Notes under the pieces: model-generated
The model's database searches: none
Seen by the model: the letters and a program-made list of their open reading frames with translations, nothing else
Told to the model about the DNA's origin: nothing
Source: Prostheceraeus crozeri
Taxonomy: Eukaryota; Platyhelminthes; Polycladida; Euryleptidae
Direction of reading: 5' to 3'
Length of the DNA: 64,000 bases
Assembly: GCA_907163375.1 (NCBI GenBank)
Contig: CAJQUW010003396.1
Span: forward strand, 62,001 to 126,000
Position numbers and translations under genes: made by a program
Part shown: positions 11,083 through 23,859 of the stretch, piece after piece
Numbering within the stretch: position 1 is the stretch's first letter
Layout of the letters: every line of letters starts with the position of its first letter

Positions 11083-12035
11083 ATGCTGCCTTTTCCAACG
11101 TAGGTACAAAATTCATAATCTTGATGATAGCAACCATCAAGTTACTATTGAAAAATAGTTTCATAAAGGAATTATTCATCATTGCTCCCAAGGCTTTCAT
11201 TACACTGGTGCTTCATTTACCGTATAAATAAATTGGCCATTTATGTAAAATAAACAATGCTTCAATTGAATGGACAGTTCGTTCTATGTCTGAACGATCG
11301 ACACACAAGTTCATATTGAAGTCTGCTGTTCTCACATCTCAGCTTAAGGAACTCGGTCGACATGAGTGTGATTCAGTGAAGAAACTCGTACTGGCGGCTG
11401 GACTGCATGTTGTAGCCATAATTCAGTTATCAGGTTCATGTTGCCTTCATTGTCGTCATTATGATGCTAATTGATTTTCTATTCGTTGATTATTTTGCTT
11501 CTGCGAATAAATTAGTTGGTTGAGAGACCGAAAAATCCTGTGCAAGCACAGTTCATCATTGATTCGTGTGAAGTTTAAACTGATGCACACAAATCAGCTC
11601 ATTCATATCTGAATATCCATCACGTACGACAACATATGGCTAAAGATATTCATGGTTGAATAATTTATCTAGAATTTTTATTTATTATCGTCATAGGGTA
11701 AAACAGAATATGCTTTGAATTTCCGTTGTAAGGAGTGAAATAAAAGTCTATCTCCTCTTCATGTAATGAGTCTTCATGAAATGTATGTACTGTAAAATGA
11801 ATACCACTTTTAACAGATAAATAACTATAGTGAATAAAAACTGTTTACTAATACATATATTAACGATCACAGATCTCTACGTAACGCAATACATCATCTT
11901 GTTATGTACAAGATCACTTGGTAATGAAACTGTCTCATTCTTAGCTTTACACGAGACGGAGTGAGCGTCTGCTCCCCCTGCATATCTAATTGAAGCACAC
12001 AGCATCCACACGATGTATCGTCTGACAACACTCAC
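11083..12035 (-). other. Intron stretch between MITE copy 1 and exon 5
   Basis: Part of the 4891-bp intron. No repeat, RNA or coding exon recognised in about 950 bp; all open frames are short and lack codon-like bias. Confidence 0.4.
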
Positions 12036-12139
12036 CATGTAATTCTCAATGGCCTCTATATTCTTCTTCTCCACCATGGCGCGTTTCCAGTCAGGATCTG
12101 TTTCTCTCACTGGCTGATAACCCGGCACTTGAGACACAT
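12036..12139 (-). CDS. ESPN: Espin-like gene, visible exon 5 (first W-K-R block)
   Basis: Exon of 104 bp, phase 1 in, phase 0 out. Acceptor TTGTTGCAG (AG 12141-12140), donor ATG|GTGAGT. The peptide is DVSQVPGYQPVRETDPDWKR then AMVEKKNIEAIENYM. The short Pro-rich lead ending in D-W-K-R and a basic helix resembles the beginning of the espin actin-bundling module, where vertebrate espin has a P-E-W-K-R stretch followed by V-R-K-L. It is separated from the WH2 exon by the giant intron, yet the phases match (a single G from the WH2 exon completes the Asp codon), which supports the join. No start codon is implied. Confidence 0.82.
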
Positions 12140-12358
12140 CTGCAACAAAATGATGCGAGAACAGATGAATAAATCAGCATGAATATTAGTGAGCAAATCA
12201 AGACAGTAAACATGATAAGATATTACACTTAATTAAACCCTGATCAGCATCACTCAACCTCGTCAACTTAAGCCTTACACTGGCATGTGAACATACAAGG
12301 AGGATACTACAGAAAGCTATAGGGTTGACCCTTCAATTGCAAAATGGCATCCAATGTC

Positions 12359-12496
12359 TCGATAAGGACCCCTCACGACAGTGAGAGACAGAGCCCCCTA
12401 ACGGCTCGATAAGGGACCCTCAAGACAGTGAGAGGCTGAGAGCCCAGAACGGCTCGATAAAGTACCCTCAAGACAGTGAAAACCTGATAAAAGACC
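12359..12496 (+). repeat. Minisatellite, ~47-48 bp unit, ~3 copies
   Basis: Units start TCGATAAGG at 12359, 12406 and 12454 (the last TCGATAAAG). Each contains a GACAGTGAGAG-type block. The third unit is partial. It is GC-richer than the intron around it. Confidence 0.75.
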
Positions 12497-12499
12497 ATC

Positions 12500-15400
12500 G
12501 CAGTAGACCGTTTATAAGACTATTCGAAAAACGAATAAATGGTAATGAATGAAGCAGATAACGACAATTGAACACAATTACCTATATTTATCCTGCGTTT
12601 AAATCATTTTATATAACAATGGTGTCGTGGCATAATAATTTATGACAAAGACCCGAGCTCCATGTGTTCGAAAGTAGCTAATGACGAAAATAGGGGAAAA
12701 ACTTGCAGCGTTACTTCAAATATGTCAGTTCAAGGAAGTTATGACAACCTTCTGCACGAAATGAGTTAAGGCTTGAAAAGAGGGAAATGTAATCAAATGT
12801 AGAGTTGTGATTGCATTTGTATTGTTGAGCAGCCTACACATTTGTTGATACCCTGCTTTATTCTATCTTTAAACAAAAAGTGAGAGCAAGATTTTCACAC
12901 ATTAATGAGTGACCTGTGTATTCTATATCAACAAGCTGTGAATTTTTCATTGCTACAGTTATTGTAGCAGAATTTTTCATTGTAGCAGTTAATCATAAAT
13001 GTTCAACTGATTATCTTGCTATTTTTACATCACTACAAATTGAAATCAGAGTCAAATTCAAATTTCTATCAGCAAAGTTGACTCGAATTTCTCAAAGGGC
13101 ATGTGCACATCGATAAAGTATATTGAATAACCACATGGGCATGCTTCTTGAGTTTCTCAATTGAACAGAAAAGAAAACAACATCAGGATGAGTGTTCAAC
13201 AAATTATCAACAACCATGATTTGACTGAAAAAGCCAGCAAAATGATCAGAACTATGTTCAGTTTGTCATTCAATGCATCCTGTTTATCACGATTGGCAAT
13301 ATTTCGTATTGACGCTGCTGCTTGTAAAGGAATTTAATATAGTACAAGTTTACACCTACTAATGTATCGTATTTCCGTTAAGGTAATATAAAATCAAAGA
13401 TTTGTCGTGTCGACAGACTTGGATAAACTAGTGGTTAAGCATATCATGCCAATTATCCAGATACGCAAATAGTGTATTTAAATCCATACTGTGATTTTGT
13501 TTACAAATTAGTTCCAAGCGATGCACTCTTTCCGATAACATTTAATTCCACATTTGCGTCTGAAGGCGCATGTATGGCAGTAAGAATCACCAGTCGCGAT
13601 TAAGTTGTCTTAAAATTGGACAGGACTTGCATGAGCATCGTTTCCAGCCGCAGTGCTTTCAAATGGACATACATATAGCCCATACTATCAATAATATCAA
13701 CCATTCCAACTAAAACCGTCGCTGCTTAACTCCGTCGAATCACAAACAGGAAGATGAAGACTTATCAGTGACCTATGACGTTTGTATTCATCCAACAATA
13801 TCTTGTAAGAGCGGAAATGTAAGGCACCAGGTCAAAGTTCGAAAACTGTGTTCATAGGAGAATTTAGGACATCTTATCAACCCGAATAACTTCTATCACA
13901 CTTATCACTATGTTATGAACTGCTAAGCAATTATGATAAGCAGAGACACATTCAAGAATGTTTACATAAATTCATTGGCGGAAAGAAAAGACAATAGAAT
14001 TGTGGTTGCAGACATCGGCAAAACCCGTTGAGTTCTTCATGTATCAAGACGTCAACATTTATAGCACGTTCTTCATATTTCAATATAACAACATTTTGCA
14101 GCAGAGCTAATAGTCCTCAAAGATCGACGGCAGATATACAGTGATGGAAGACGGCATGTGAACGGTGTTCCCTCACTTCTTTTTCGTGGGAGAACGGGTT
14201 CCCATACTATTTCTAAATGAAATTGGATATTTGAAACTCATGAAATATGATTTGTGCTATCAATTTTATTTTCAATTTATTCATTTGTTAACGGCATGAT
14301 TTCAATGTGATTAATGTGCAGTCAGTACGACTCCGATCTAGATCCATGCATTCGGAATTCATTCAATCACTCTGATGATGGCAGTCCTGCAGCCCTAGAT
14401 TTATCATTGGGGTAACTCTGCCTGGAATTTCGTAAAACACGATTAACTAAAAGAAACCTCATTATTTCTTTCTGCGCTAGCAGCGGGGTAACGCTGTAGA
14501 AAATGAAAAACCGGTGGCAGAGCGGCGCTACACCGCGTTAACCCTACGACCAGAACACTGGATGATAGGTATGACAAGACTTCTCTTGGCTCGAACTTTC
14601 TTTTCTGGCGCTACTCTAAGCCATGGAGATTCTAAGCGAGCTTCTGCAGCTTTCGCCCATTCTGAGGTCAGAAGTCTGTGTGGATAATTTGCAATTAAGT
14701 CGGTGGCACTCGCGATCAGTGTCTTTAATGACTGTTGACAACCTTGGTCGACATGTGTACTCGTACGTGACCATTTAAAAAACTGCTACGTTGTATTGAC
14801 ATAATCCGGTTGACCAATTATGCATTTTTATTCATTTACCGCTAAATGAGTTACTAATATAGCACATACGGAGACACACACAAATGTGGTTCTTTTTCCA
14901 TGTGCAAAGAATAAGTACCTTTCCTCTTCACTTTGAATTAAAACATGGATCTCCTGAACCGGCTGGTCAGCTATCTGATTATCAAAATAGTTATCTAAGT
15001 AGATACGCTTGAATTAAACGACAAATTCTGTGATGCATTTATAGTATTCGCTAAAATGATTCTTTGACCACAGGGCTTTCTTCAGTGGATTGATTTTTAC
15101 TTAGGAACCTGAAGCTGAACATTCAGACCCATGCTGGAAGCCTCTAGCCCACATGCACTTAAGCCCTTATGTACTTTCCGACAGTCAATATAAAACACAC
15201 CCGATAACTTTTATGGGCCAAGTCTTCCGGAACATAAGTCAAATTACTCATCCTATTAGTCACAAAGAGATTTTCAATTATGGTAAAACTCTTGTAATCA
15301 TGGATTCTCAGGACAAAGCCCTCCGATGGTTGGTCTATCAGAAAAACGACTACATCAAGACTAAGAGAAATTGCGACTTAGAGATTAAAATAAGTGGTAC

Positions 15401-17440
15401 GAACGGAACACAGACACCATGTATTTAACGAGCAATTCTTGAAATAAGGTCATGCATTTAGAGCACGAAACCTCTAAGAGGAAGCATTGATAGACACTAT
15501 GGCAAAAAAAAGAATTTGCTGACTGGTAAGTAATAAGCTGTACAAGAAGAGTATCACTATATGTTAGTAGGAGAGATAGATTTTTTCTAATATTTTCTAG
15601 AACTCTCTCTACATTGTAAAGAGTCATCACACAGTCAGTTGAAAATTGATGTGAAATTGATCATGCAACGCTCAGAGCTGATAATAAAAACAGGACAACC
15701 TAAATGATGTCAAACTTCATTATTCTGAGACATTCTTTTCAATAATATCGTGCATTACCACGCCATGCACCGTTCGATAGTCTATTTTCTCAAGTTTTTC
15801 AGTGAAGTTAGCATGTACAATATCATAACATTTATAAACTCGTATAACTATACATGTACAACTATGTAGGTTGAACTGAGGTGCAAAAATCGCCTCTTAG
15901 TTATCGAATGAAGTATAATTTATACATATGACAATATTTGTTCATGTACCTGCAGCATGATTGAAAAATAGGAAAATCGATTTAAGTTTGACAAAGGACA
16001 ATTTAGGTGGTCTGTTTCTATTATCAGCTCAGTAGATGCGTCTAATGATACCTAGACACTTGACATGCTGTGATCATTTTTAATTATGTAGGATGGGGAG
16101 ATGAGAATTTTTCAGACTAAAGAAAATGAAAAGATATTCATATTGTGATGAAAAGTGAATTGTTTATGCTAAGTGCGAAATGAAACCTTTGACTGAATTG
16201 AGGAGCCTTTACCCCACAGGCGTTCCTTCAGCAGAATATAAAAGCTGAAGAACCAAAAAAGTGAGGGAAGACAGAGGGGTGAAAAAGAGGAGTTGCCTTC
16301 AGTAATTTTAAGTGCAGAGAAATGATATGCGATAACTGATAATAATGATAACTTATGATTAAAAAAACGAAGAAGTTTTGGCACAGGAAAGAAAAAGAAG
16401 AATGAATTCCGAAAAGTGTGCAGAATTGGGCTGGCATTGTGAGCCGTTGGCAGTTTCTGTTTACGGCACAATCATGGGGGCAAGACTGCTCATTCAGTCT
16501 TCAGTCGGATCGGCTCAAGGCTTTCCATTCAGAATGTTTCTCCTCGTGACGGGATAGACAAGGGTATCACTGGAAGATTGAGCTTTTGTCTCCAACGTGC
16601 CACGCTCCTTCGCTTAGGGACATTTGTTGGAGCTAAAGATCTTCAAGACACAGGACTTCCTTTACAGTTTATTTTCCATTTTTATTTGCGTCTTGTGTTT
16701 GTCATTAGTTTTCTACATACAGTTTAAGGTCTTCCATACCTGGATCAGGTCATAGGTTTCAGGTCATAATGTTGTTCTGATAGACTTGCAGATAAAAAAA
16801 CAAAGAAGTCTAAAGACAGAAATGCTGAAAACGATTCTAAAAACCAAGATAACATAATAGAAAAGAATCGAAGGTGAATAGGCCTACCTTTAAACAGCTT
16901 GGAGCGAAGAGGAAGCTTACTGACAACCCTTTTAACATGGTTTCTGCACGTGGGACGATTTTTAATTCCCAGGCCAATCCCGCCATTCCACGGGATTGAT
17001 CAGAGAGAATTCAACCGGTCCATGGAGTTCAATACACAATCATTTTCGATAGCTTAGTGTATCCGTCTGTACATGATTTCATGCATTATCAGTGTTCACA
17101 TCACAGAGTACGGACATTAGGTATACAGTAGCAACTCAGCATTAATTAAATCACCAATGTGTTCGATTTTATTTAATGAACTCGAGTTGAGACCTAGGAC
17201 CACATGTGATATATGCAATTTTTAAGTTTTGGAGAAATTACACAAATTGAGTGATCATGATATCAATACAGAAGGAATCCTCCCTGGCATGTCAACCTTG
17301 GAGAGATAATACAAATTCCGAAATTAGCAATTCGATGGATTACTATTATTTTACTGCTCAGCCTAATAGGATTATTTTCGTAAGCGCAATCATATCACAA
17401 GCTACCTGCCACTGAAAGAGCAAAATATCACAACCAAAGA
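12500..17440 (-). other. Giant intron, 5 kb without recognised elements
   Basis: Part of the 31.4-kb intron. I see no exon with acceptable splice sites, no transposase signature and no RNA gene. The open frames at 15153-15428 (+) and 16169-16471 (-) match nothing I know. TAGGCCTA occurs at 16879. The stretch may contain repeats too decayed to see by eye. Confidence 0.35.
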
Positions 17441-17502
17441 CAATATACCGTAAAACCTCTATTTGAACGGCACCTCTAATATAACGGCAGTCTACACCTT
17501 TT

Positions 17503-17722
17503 CCATGTCTATTTCAGATATTTCCAAATCGATTTCAGACATTTCCAGATGCATTTCAGATTTCTCCAATTGAATTTCAGATATCTACCACAGGCTCAAC
17601 TTTGAAGATTTCTGAAATTCAATTAGAGAAATCTGAAATGCATCTGGAAATGTCTGAAATTCATTTGGAAAGATCTGAAATCGATTTGGAAATATCTGAA
17701 ATAGACATGGAAAAGGTGTAGA
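17503..17722. repeat. Inverted array of ~23-bp units inside the pogo element
   Basis: The left arm consists of units like TTTCAGATATTTCCAAATCG and the right arm of their reverse complement, around a short centre near 17600. The right arm has one extra unit, so the array is both tandem and inverted. Transcribed, it would fold into a long hairpin. Confidence 0.75.
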
Positions 17723-17854
17723 GGAGGAGTTGAAAAATTGAATGGTACCTTTTAATTGAACGACACTTTGATGAATTCATCTCCTACATCAATTACATGA
17801 CTGAAATAATCTTCTGCAAAACGTGTAAAACAGGAAAATAGTTTGTAGAATGCT

Positions 17855-18184
17855 ATGGAGCTATTTTTAGAGGCTGGGAAGTCCCATTCAATGGACTTGA
17901 AATGGATTGTCGATGCCTGGTATCAGCTGCCGAAGGATCTAATCATCAAGTCATTCAAAGGATGCGGACTGACCAACGCTCTCGACGGCTCGGAGGATTG
18001 CCAGATCCATTGTTTCAAGCCAGACTCGGACGGTCCAATTCAGACTGGTATGCAACTTGTCCGGCAAGCCCGAGCCAATGCTGGTGTCGAACGTGGAATC
18101 AATCAGAACTTTGACGATGATGCTGAAGGTGATGCGAATGACGAGGACAGCTACAACAGCGACCTGTCACTTGATTTTCACTAG
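17855..18184 (+). pseudogene. pogo/Tigger transposase C-terminal fragment
   Basis: Open frame of 109 codons. It contains WIVDAWYQLPKDLIIKSFKG, CGLTNALDGSED and IHCFK, then an acidic tail (DDDAEGDANDEDSYNSD). The W-x-x-x-A-W-x-x-(I/L)-x-x-x-x-I-x-x-S-F-x-x-C-G-(I/L) pattern is the end of the DDE_1 domain of pogo/Tigger/jerky-type transposases. The ATG at 17855 is internal to the ancestral protein; no DNA-binding domain or catalytic Asp residues remain. The frame is open, so decay is by deletion and is fairly recent. Confidence 0.7.
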
Positions 18185-18445
18185 TGAGTTTGTGATTTCT
18201 AACCAGTGATTACCGGTAACCTGTGTTTGTTAACTTTTGTCAAATAGATATGCAGAGTTCTTATGTTACATGTTTTCGCTTTTCATCAATAAAATTTACA
18301 GATTTAAGATAAAAATTACTGAAAATTTCATTTCTAAATTCTGATCAGCTGGTCGAAAAATAGAACGGCACCCTCTAATTAAACGGCAGTGCGGGGAAAG
18401 GTTTGAAAAATAGAGCGGCATGCCGTTCAAATAGAGGTTTTACGG

Positions 18446-21110
18446 TAAATGACTTTAAAAGATGTAGTTATTAACATTACTATTTAGATTCAAGAAATGA
18501 AGCATAAAGTTCATGAAAATCATGCTGATGAAAATTGAATTAAAAACTTGAAATTTCAGACAAGAGACACAATAAGATCTCAACTTCTCCATAAAAAACT
18601 TGCTTTATAATGCGGTTCATGAAATTTCCCTGGTAATCAACTCAATTTCCGCTTAATAAAGATACCTGTTAGTAAGTGTTCATTCCAATAAGTTTCATGC
18701 TACTTATATAATGGTCTCACGTCGCTAGTATATTATTTTTATTTTATTTTAACAACCCCATTTTCCCTGAAAAGGGGTAGGGGGAAATATCATACACATA
18801 AAAATAACAATTCATAATGAAAAGCACAGTCAGTAGTCACTTCATGTATTCGCCATCACACCCCTTGACGCGTCATATTTATGCAAAAACAGAATATTTT
18901 GCATAAAATTTGCTCCTTAAAAAGTGATCAAATATTTTTTAGACCGCAGGAACCTTGTCTTCGCAAAAAAGTGAATCTTCTATAAAAATTTTCACTGTAT
19001 ACTGAGATTTTTTGAGTCGACATTCTACCTACTATTTACTTACTCTATAGTTCATCTCCTAAGTTTGAACTCTGAAGATGTAATAATAAGTCATCATACA
19101 AATAATCCACAGACTTATTAAATTGATAACCTTATTTTCTGAATGATATTTTGTGTCGCATTTAAGATCTTCAAACCGAATACCAACGTCTATCCAGGGA
19201 CCAATTAAATTAAAAGTCACGAAGCTTGAGAAACAGGCAAATGACATCTGAGTACTGTGATGATTTTCTATTAACGCATTTACACCATCGCCTAATGCAC
19301 AAGTTGGAAGTCACATTGAACTAAAGTTTATGTTGAACATTTCTTGATCCTTTAGGGACCCACTGGGCCAGTGAACCCAATGACCCTCCCATGTGCCTAA
19401 TATAACCGGTCATTCCTGATGCTTCAACATGAACAGATGTTGGAAATACATTTGAAGGAAGCTTGTTCCACATCCTTGCTGTTAACTGAAATAAAGGTCC
19501 ATTGAAATGCTCAATGCGACAACCGGAGAATTAAAGCGATATCATTGATTCGTGTAGCCATAGGACATTTGTTGAGATGAAACATTTCTAAGCAATCAAT
19601 AGCGTCAGGATTACAAGAAGAAATGTCACAAATTTGGACTGACTTATTGAAAAGACGTGATTTTCCTGAAATGTTCACTTAACCGAATTGCCATTTTCCT
19701 GCTCACATGACAGAGATGAGTTATCAGTGATGATGATGAATTTGAATTCGATAAGTCTAATAAACTAATAAACTATTTACTCCAACAATCCACAACTTCC
19801 ACATCACTATCTTATCGGTTGAATTCCATCACCATTTGCGGTAAGGAGTCGCGTAATTTGATGACACAGGAAGTATTTGGAAATATCCTACTTCCGAAAT
19901 ATAATTTCCTTTTCCTGATTAAATGACAATCACCCAAGTTTCTGATGTTCTGAAGAGCATTCCCAGAAACAGGTGATATTAATCACAAGCAGATACCCGC
20001 CGCACTATGATAAACATAGGGAAATGTAAAATATTGATCATTTTTGAAAGGACATGCACCTTGACAGTCCATAACTTAGCGGAAACAGAATAAATTAGGA
20101 AAATACACAACCCATGAGAAGCAATGATTACGTGTTGCACCCATCATGCAAATTTCCTATTTTCAAATAGAATTGATTAATTCTTTTGCAAGGCATTCAG
20201 TCACATATGCGGGAAGATCTGATGAAGACGTGAAAATGAGTTTGTGGCTTATTAGAGAAAAATTCATAGCAACCTCCTGACTTGAGGAATCAAGAGGAGT
20301 CAAGACGGCATATGATTTTGGAAATTGTAGGTTTCGGATATCAGAAAATATCGATCGATCTACACTGCACAGATGTGCAGATACATTTAAAACAGAATAT
20401 CACACATAATCGAAGATGAAAATATTTTGAACTCTAGTTGGATGGAAAGTATTCACTGTAAGATTAATCAGAGATTTTAAAGAAATAAAACAAGGTAGAG
20501 TATAAATTTGAATTTCTGCGCGTACATGGTACTAATTACGTTAAGAAAATATCATTAAAAACAAAAACATAAAAACGATGTTCAAAGCATGTGGCCGACA
20601 TAAACCATTTAAAACAGAGATCTACCCATTCCCTCTTCCCATCCTGGAGAACAGGAAGAAAAAAAATACTTTTAATGCATTATGGTGTTTTCTGTAACGA
20701 TACGTGTCACGTTACATATTTACGTAGTCTCCATTGAAATCGTACCGCGAAATGTATCTGCTACGATTTGTATCCGGTTCCTTGAATCTATCCTTATTGC
20801 ACAACAATATAAAGGCTATAAGGCATTCACAACTCGGAAGACCCACTGCCATTGCATCGAACTTCAAAACGCAATTGATCTGGAAATTCTAGCGCTGAAC
20901 AATTAATATTGCATAATGCTTCCTAGTTCCTACACAACTTTCCTGCAATTTTTTTGGTTCCTATGTTAATATTGAATCATAAGAAGTGACCAATAGACAT
21001 AGTCCTAACTTGACAGCGAATTATTACGTCAAACCAAATCACGCGCTCCATAGGTTTATCAAAAAAAGCAAGCAAGCATTGCTCGAGGCTTTGTGCAGAC
21101 ATCGAACAGA
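18446..21110 (-). other. Giant intron, 18.4-21.1 kb
   Basis: Apart from the LINE scrap at 19.3-19.6 kb I recognise nothing in this 2.7-kb stretch. There is a short hairpin around CCCCATTTTCCCTGAAAAGG at 18755, with no family assigned. Confidence 0.35.
19340..19640 (-). pseudogene. LINE C-terminal fragment
   Basis: On the minus strand the frame reads GPLFQLTARMWNKLPSNVFP followed by TSVHVEASGMTGYIRHM. The R-x-x-x-x-x-x-R-x-W-N-x-L-P-x-x-V-F motif ends the ORF2 of many CR1/Jockey/RTE-like LINEs. Upstream frames also look LINE-like but are interrupted. No tail or target duplication found. Confidence 0.5.
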
Positions 21111-21114
21111 CAAG

Positions 21115-21116
<2 letters not shown>

Positions 21117-21145
<29 letters not shown>
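21117..21145. repeat. (AT)n microsatellite
   Basis: About 14 AT dinucleotides. It directly adjoins the hammerhead-like segment at 21175-21230. Confidence 0.9.
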
Positions 21146-21148
<3 letters not shown>

Positions 21149-21174
21149 GAAAGGCGATGAAACCAAAAACACGT

Positions 21175-21230
21175 CTTTGCGTAACCGGTTCTGTGGTTTA
21201 TTGATGGTTACCACTTCATCAGACGCAAAT
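21175..21230 (-). ncRNA. Hammerhead-ribozyme-like motif (candidate)
   Basis: On the minus strand a 7-bp helix TTTGCGT / ACGCAAA encloses CTGATGA, then a GTGG...CCAC stem, then AGAAC. CUGAUGA, stem II and GAA are the conserved hammerhead core and occur in Penelope-like retroelements and related repeats. Here the base after GAA is C instead of the usual A, and stem III would be tiny (CCGG). The ribozyme call is therefore tentative; the hairpin itself is clear. Confidence 0.3.
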
Positions 21231-21923
21231 GAATGAAATAAAATGAGCTCATAGGCAGTTTAAGGGAGGTTTGAATTTCAATATGAAATATCTCTCTTTT
21301 GCCTCCCTTTCTACTCTATGAGCTCTGTCTGACAATTGAAATATAGGCGCAGCTTCAAACTGAAAGCACAGCTTAATACTAATACACTCAGCTTAATACT
21401 ACACAGCTCACACATTTTAATACTAAATTCTTAGTTCCATTGTCTGCCTCTGTAAATGATTAGTTACATTACATCATTCATCAACATCAGAATAATTTCA
21501 ATGAATGATGATATCAATTCTTTTGATTTTAAGTTGATTTGTCAGCTAATCAACCGGACAATGGTCAGTGATGGACAAGGTCCACAATTTGGATCTAATG
21601 AATTATGTAATGCGGTCATGAACGGCAATCTATTGATCTACAGGGAGGTCTGAAGAGATCTCCCTGTTAACGAACTGCTGTTACTCGAAACTGAGTGGAT
21701 GAAATAAGCCAAAACTTGAACTCACGAAAGTTCACGTCAACTATAATTTTTAGTGTAAAAGTTTGTCATACCATGAAAACCCCCACTGAGATTCAAGCGA
21801 TTACAATCTTTTGCATTTTTCTCGATAAAGCTAGAGATTTTCCAAACAACTTAATACAGTAATTGTAGATTGAGCGAACTGTTTGGATGAGTGAGAAAAT
21901 CAATTTTGCTTAGTCGTCAAATA

Positions 21924-22601
21924 GTCCGGCAGACAGAACGAGTTTCTGCAGGGAACGAGGCCGAAAATGAGACTTTCACAGAATGATGTACATCTTCTGC
22001 CTACTACGAATCTGCACGTCTGCCGAGTTCTAGTGAGTTCCTCTTCTTGTCAGACAGGATCAAAGAAAAACACATGTAAATCCATTGTGACGCAGATTGC
22101 AGTTTTCGGCTAAAGTGAAATTTTCTATGTTTTCGCTTATCAAATGGAAAGTATTAAGTACAGAGTCATGATTTTTGACATGGAATGTCTTCATGTCATT
22201 TCCTATGATGTGCATGTGCTATCATCATGCTTCTGATCGGCAATGCATGTGAGAATGCGGTTGAATGTGGATAGATTTGCTCAAAATGTTTTTTGTTTTT
22301 GCCGACATTAAGAGGCTCGCCAAATCTAAATGGGTTTAGCTATATAGACAGGGGTGTATGAGCATAAAAGTAAATGACCTGAAGACATTCCATGCTAAAA
22401 ATTATGACTCAACATGGAAAATTTCACTTTAGCCAGAAACTGCCATATGCGTCCCAATGGATTTACATGTGTTTTTCTTTGATCGTGTCTAACAAGAGGA
22501 GGAACTCACTGGAAGTAGGCAGACGTGCGAAGTCGTAGGAGGAATAGAGTGTACATAATTTTGTGAAAGTCTCATTTTCGACCTCTTTCTGGCTGACGGA
22601 C
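21924..22601 (+). mobile_element. Foldback MITE family, copy 2
   Basis: Starts GTCCGGCAGAC after TA (21922-21923) and ends GCTGACGGAC at 22601. The core (~22195-22375) has the same orientation as copies 1 and 4. The right arm has lost the CCCTGCAGAAACTCG block near its end. The DUF4817-type transposase fossil starts almost at once downstream. Confidence 0.75.
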
Positions 22602-22606
22602 TGAAA

Positions 22607-23379
22607 GTGAATGATCGCATTCTTGAACGATCTTCATTGGACACATCTTTTGACAGACTTCATTACTCCAGCAATTCGGCAGTGAATTCATTTCACTCAG
22701 TCATGACTTTCCGATATTCGTCAGTAGACCGCCTCAAGATGGCCTCGTGGCTTGACGAGCTGAAAAACAACTTTCCTGCTCACCTTCGTTGGCGCGGTGA
22801 GCACAACTTATCCTTCAGCCAGAAGCCACCGGACGTAAAGACAATGAAGAATGTGTTCGATTTGGCGCATGAGGTGGATGTGACGGATCGTTCAATTTCC
22901 AGCCGCCCGCGAACTTCACGCTCCCATGAGAACACCAAAGAGGTTTCCGTTACTTTTCCGGAAGGCATCGACAGTCGACACGCCGTTCAGGTCTGGAGCT
23001 AAACCTCATCCACCAGGCCATCATTCGAATTCTGCTCGAGCGTGGCTTTTGTCCCTATCGTCTGCGACGTCAGCACGCAATGAACAAGGCCGATCACGAG
23101 GCGCGCGTGCTTTTCGCGACTGACATCCTAGAGATGCTAGAGGACCATCCACAGATGTTGAACAACATCTCGGACGAGGCGCACTTCTCGCTTAATGGCT
23201 ACACGAACAAACGAAACTCGCGCTATTGGGACCTCGAGAACCCTGACTTTCATGTTGAAGTCCCTTTTCACAGTCCTCGTGTCTCCGCCTGGGCTGTCAT
23301 TCGGTTGCAAGGGATAATTGGTCCCTTCTTCTTCGAGGATGAACACGGTGCGACGGCAACGGTCAACTCAGACCGCTAA
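22607..23379 (+). pseudogene. Mariner/IS630-like transposase fossil with DUF4817-type N-terminus
   Basis: Two frames. 22607-23002 gives an N-terminal part: MASWLDELKNNFPAHLRWRG then VFDLAHEVDVTDRSISSRPR and TSRSHENTKEV, like the helix-turn-helix region called DUF4817 in arthropod transposons. 23080-23379 gives NISDEAHFSLNGYTNKRNSR, YWDLENP, VSAWAVIRLQGIIGPFFFED and ATVNSDR, the first half of a DDE domain with the first catalytic Asp in S-D-E-A-H-F. At least one frameshift lies between, and the protein stops before the second and third catalytic residues. No terminal repeats recognised. Confidence 0.68.
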
Positions 23380-23859
23380 GTGCGGTCAACTTTTTACACC
23401 AAAAAAACAAACTTTCGTTAGTTCAAGTTTCAGTTTATTTCATCCATTCAGTTACGAGTAACAGCAATTCGCAAACAGTGAGGACCACCGGGTAATTGTG
23501 TTTGCACAAAAGTCGAGAAATTCTCTCGAACTTAGACACGGAAGTTTTACATGTAGTGTAAACACGAATGCAAAATGTTGAGGGATGAATATTATTTACG
23601 CAACTAGCGCATGATTTCTTCTTTCATGTCCCAAATTCATTGCATAATTTTCTGTTTCTGTTGATTGTTGAAAAGTTGTTTACATCTTCTGACGCTTACA
23701 AGGTCATTTCAATATCAATGGTCTGGACGTTTGCATAGCTGGATCATAGTGCTGACTCAGATAAGTTGTAATGAAAATTTCCATTCGGTTTTGAATTCAT
23801 CTTATCATGCTATGATGACTGATTCGAATCTTGTGAAAGGTTTTTGATGGGCAAAGTTT

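Larger units (their letters stand above)
17448..18445 (+). mobile_element. pogo/Tigger-like DNA transposon, internally deleted
   Basis: Perfect ~25-bp terminal inverted repeats starting CCGTAAAACCTCTATTTGAA, flanked by TA on both sides (17446-17447, 18446-18447). A subterminal block with ACGGCA-C(C)CTCTAAT-ACGGCAGT recurs in direct orientation near both ends. TA duplication plus this AAACCTCTATTT-type end is characteristic of the pogo branch of Tc1/mariner. It keeps only the C-terminus of a transposase (17855-18184) and a palindromic array (17503-17722). A poly(A)-signal-like AATAAA lies at 18289. Confidence 0.78.

Noticed and set aside
15153-15428. 91-codon plus-strand gene
   Set aside because: No motif, no context, and codon composition follows the intron background.
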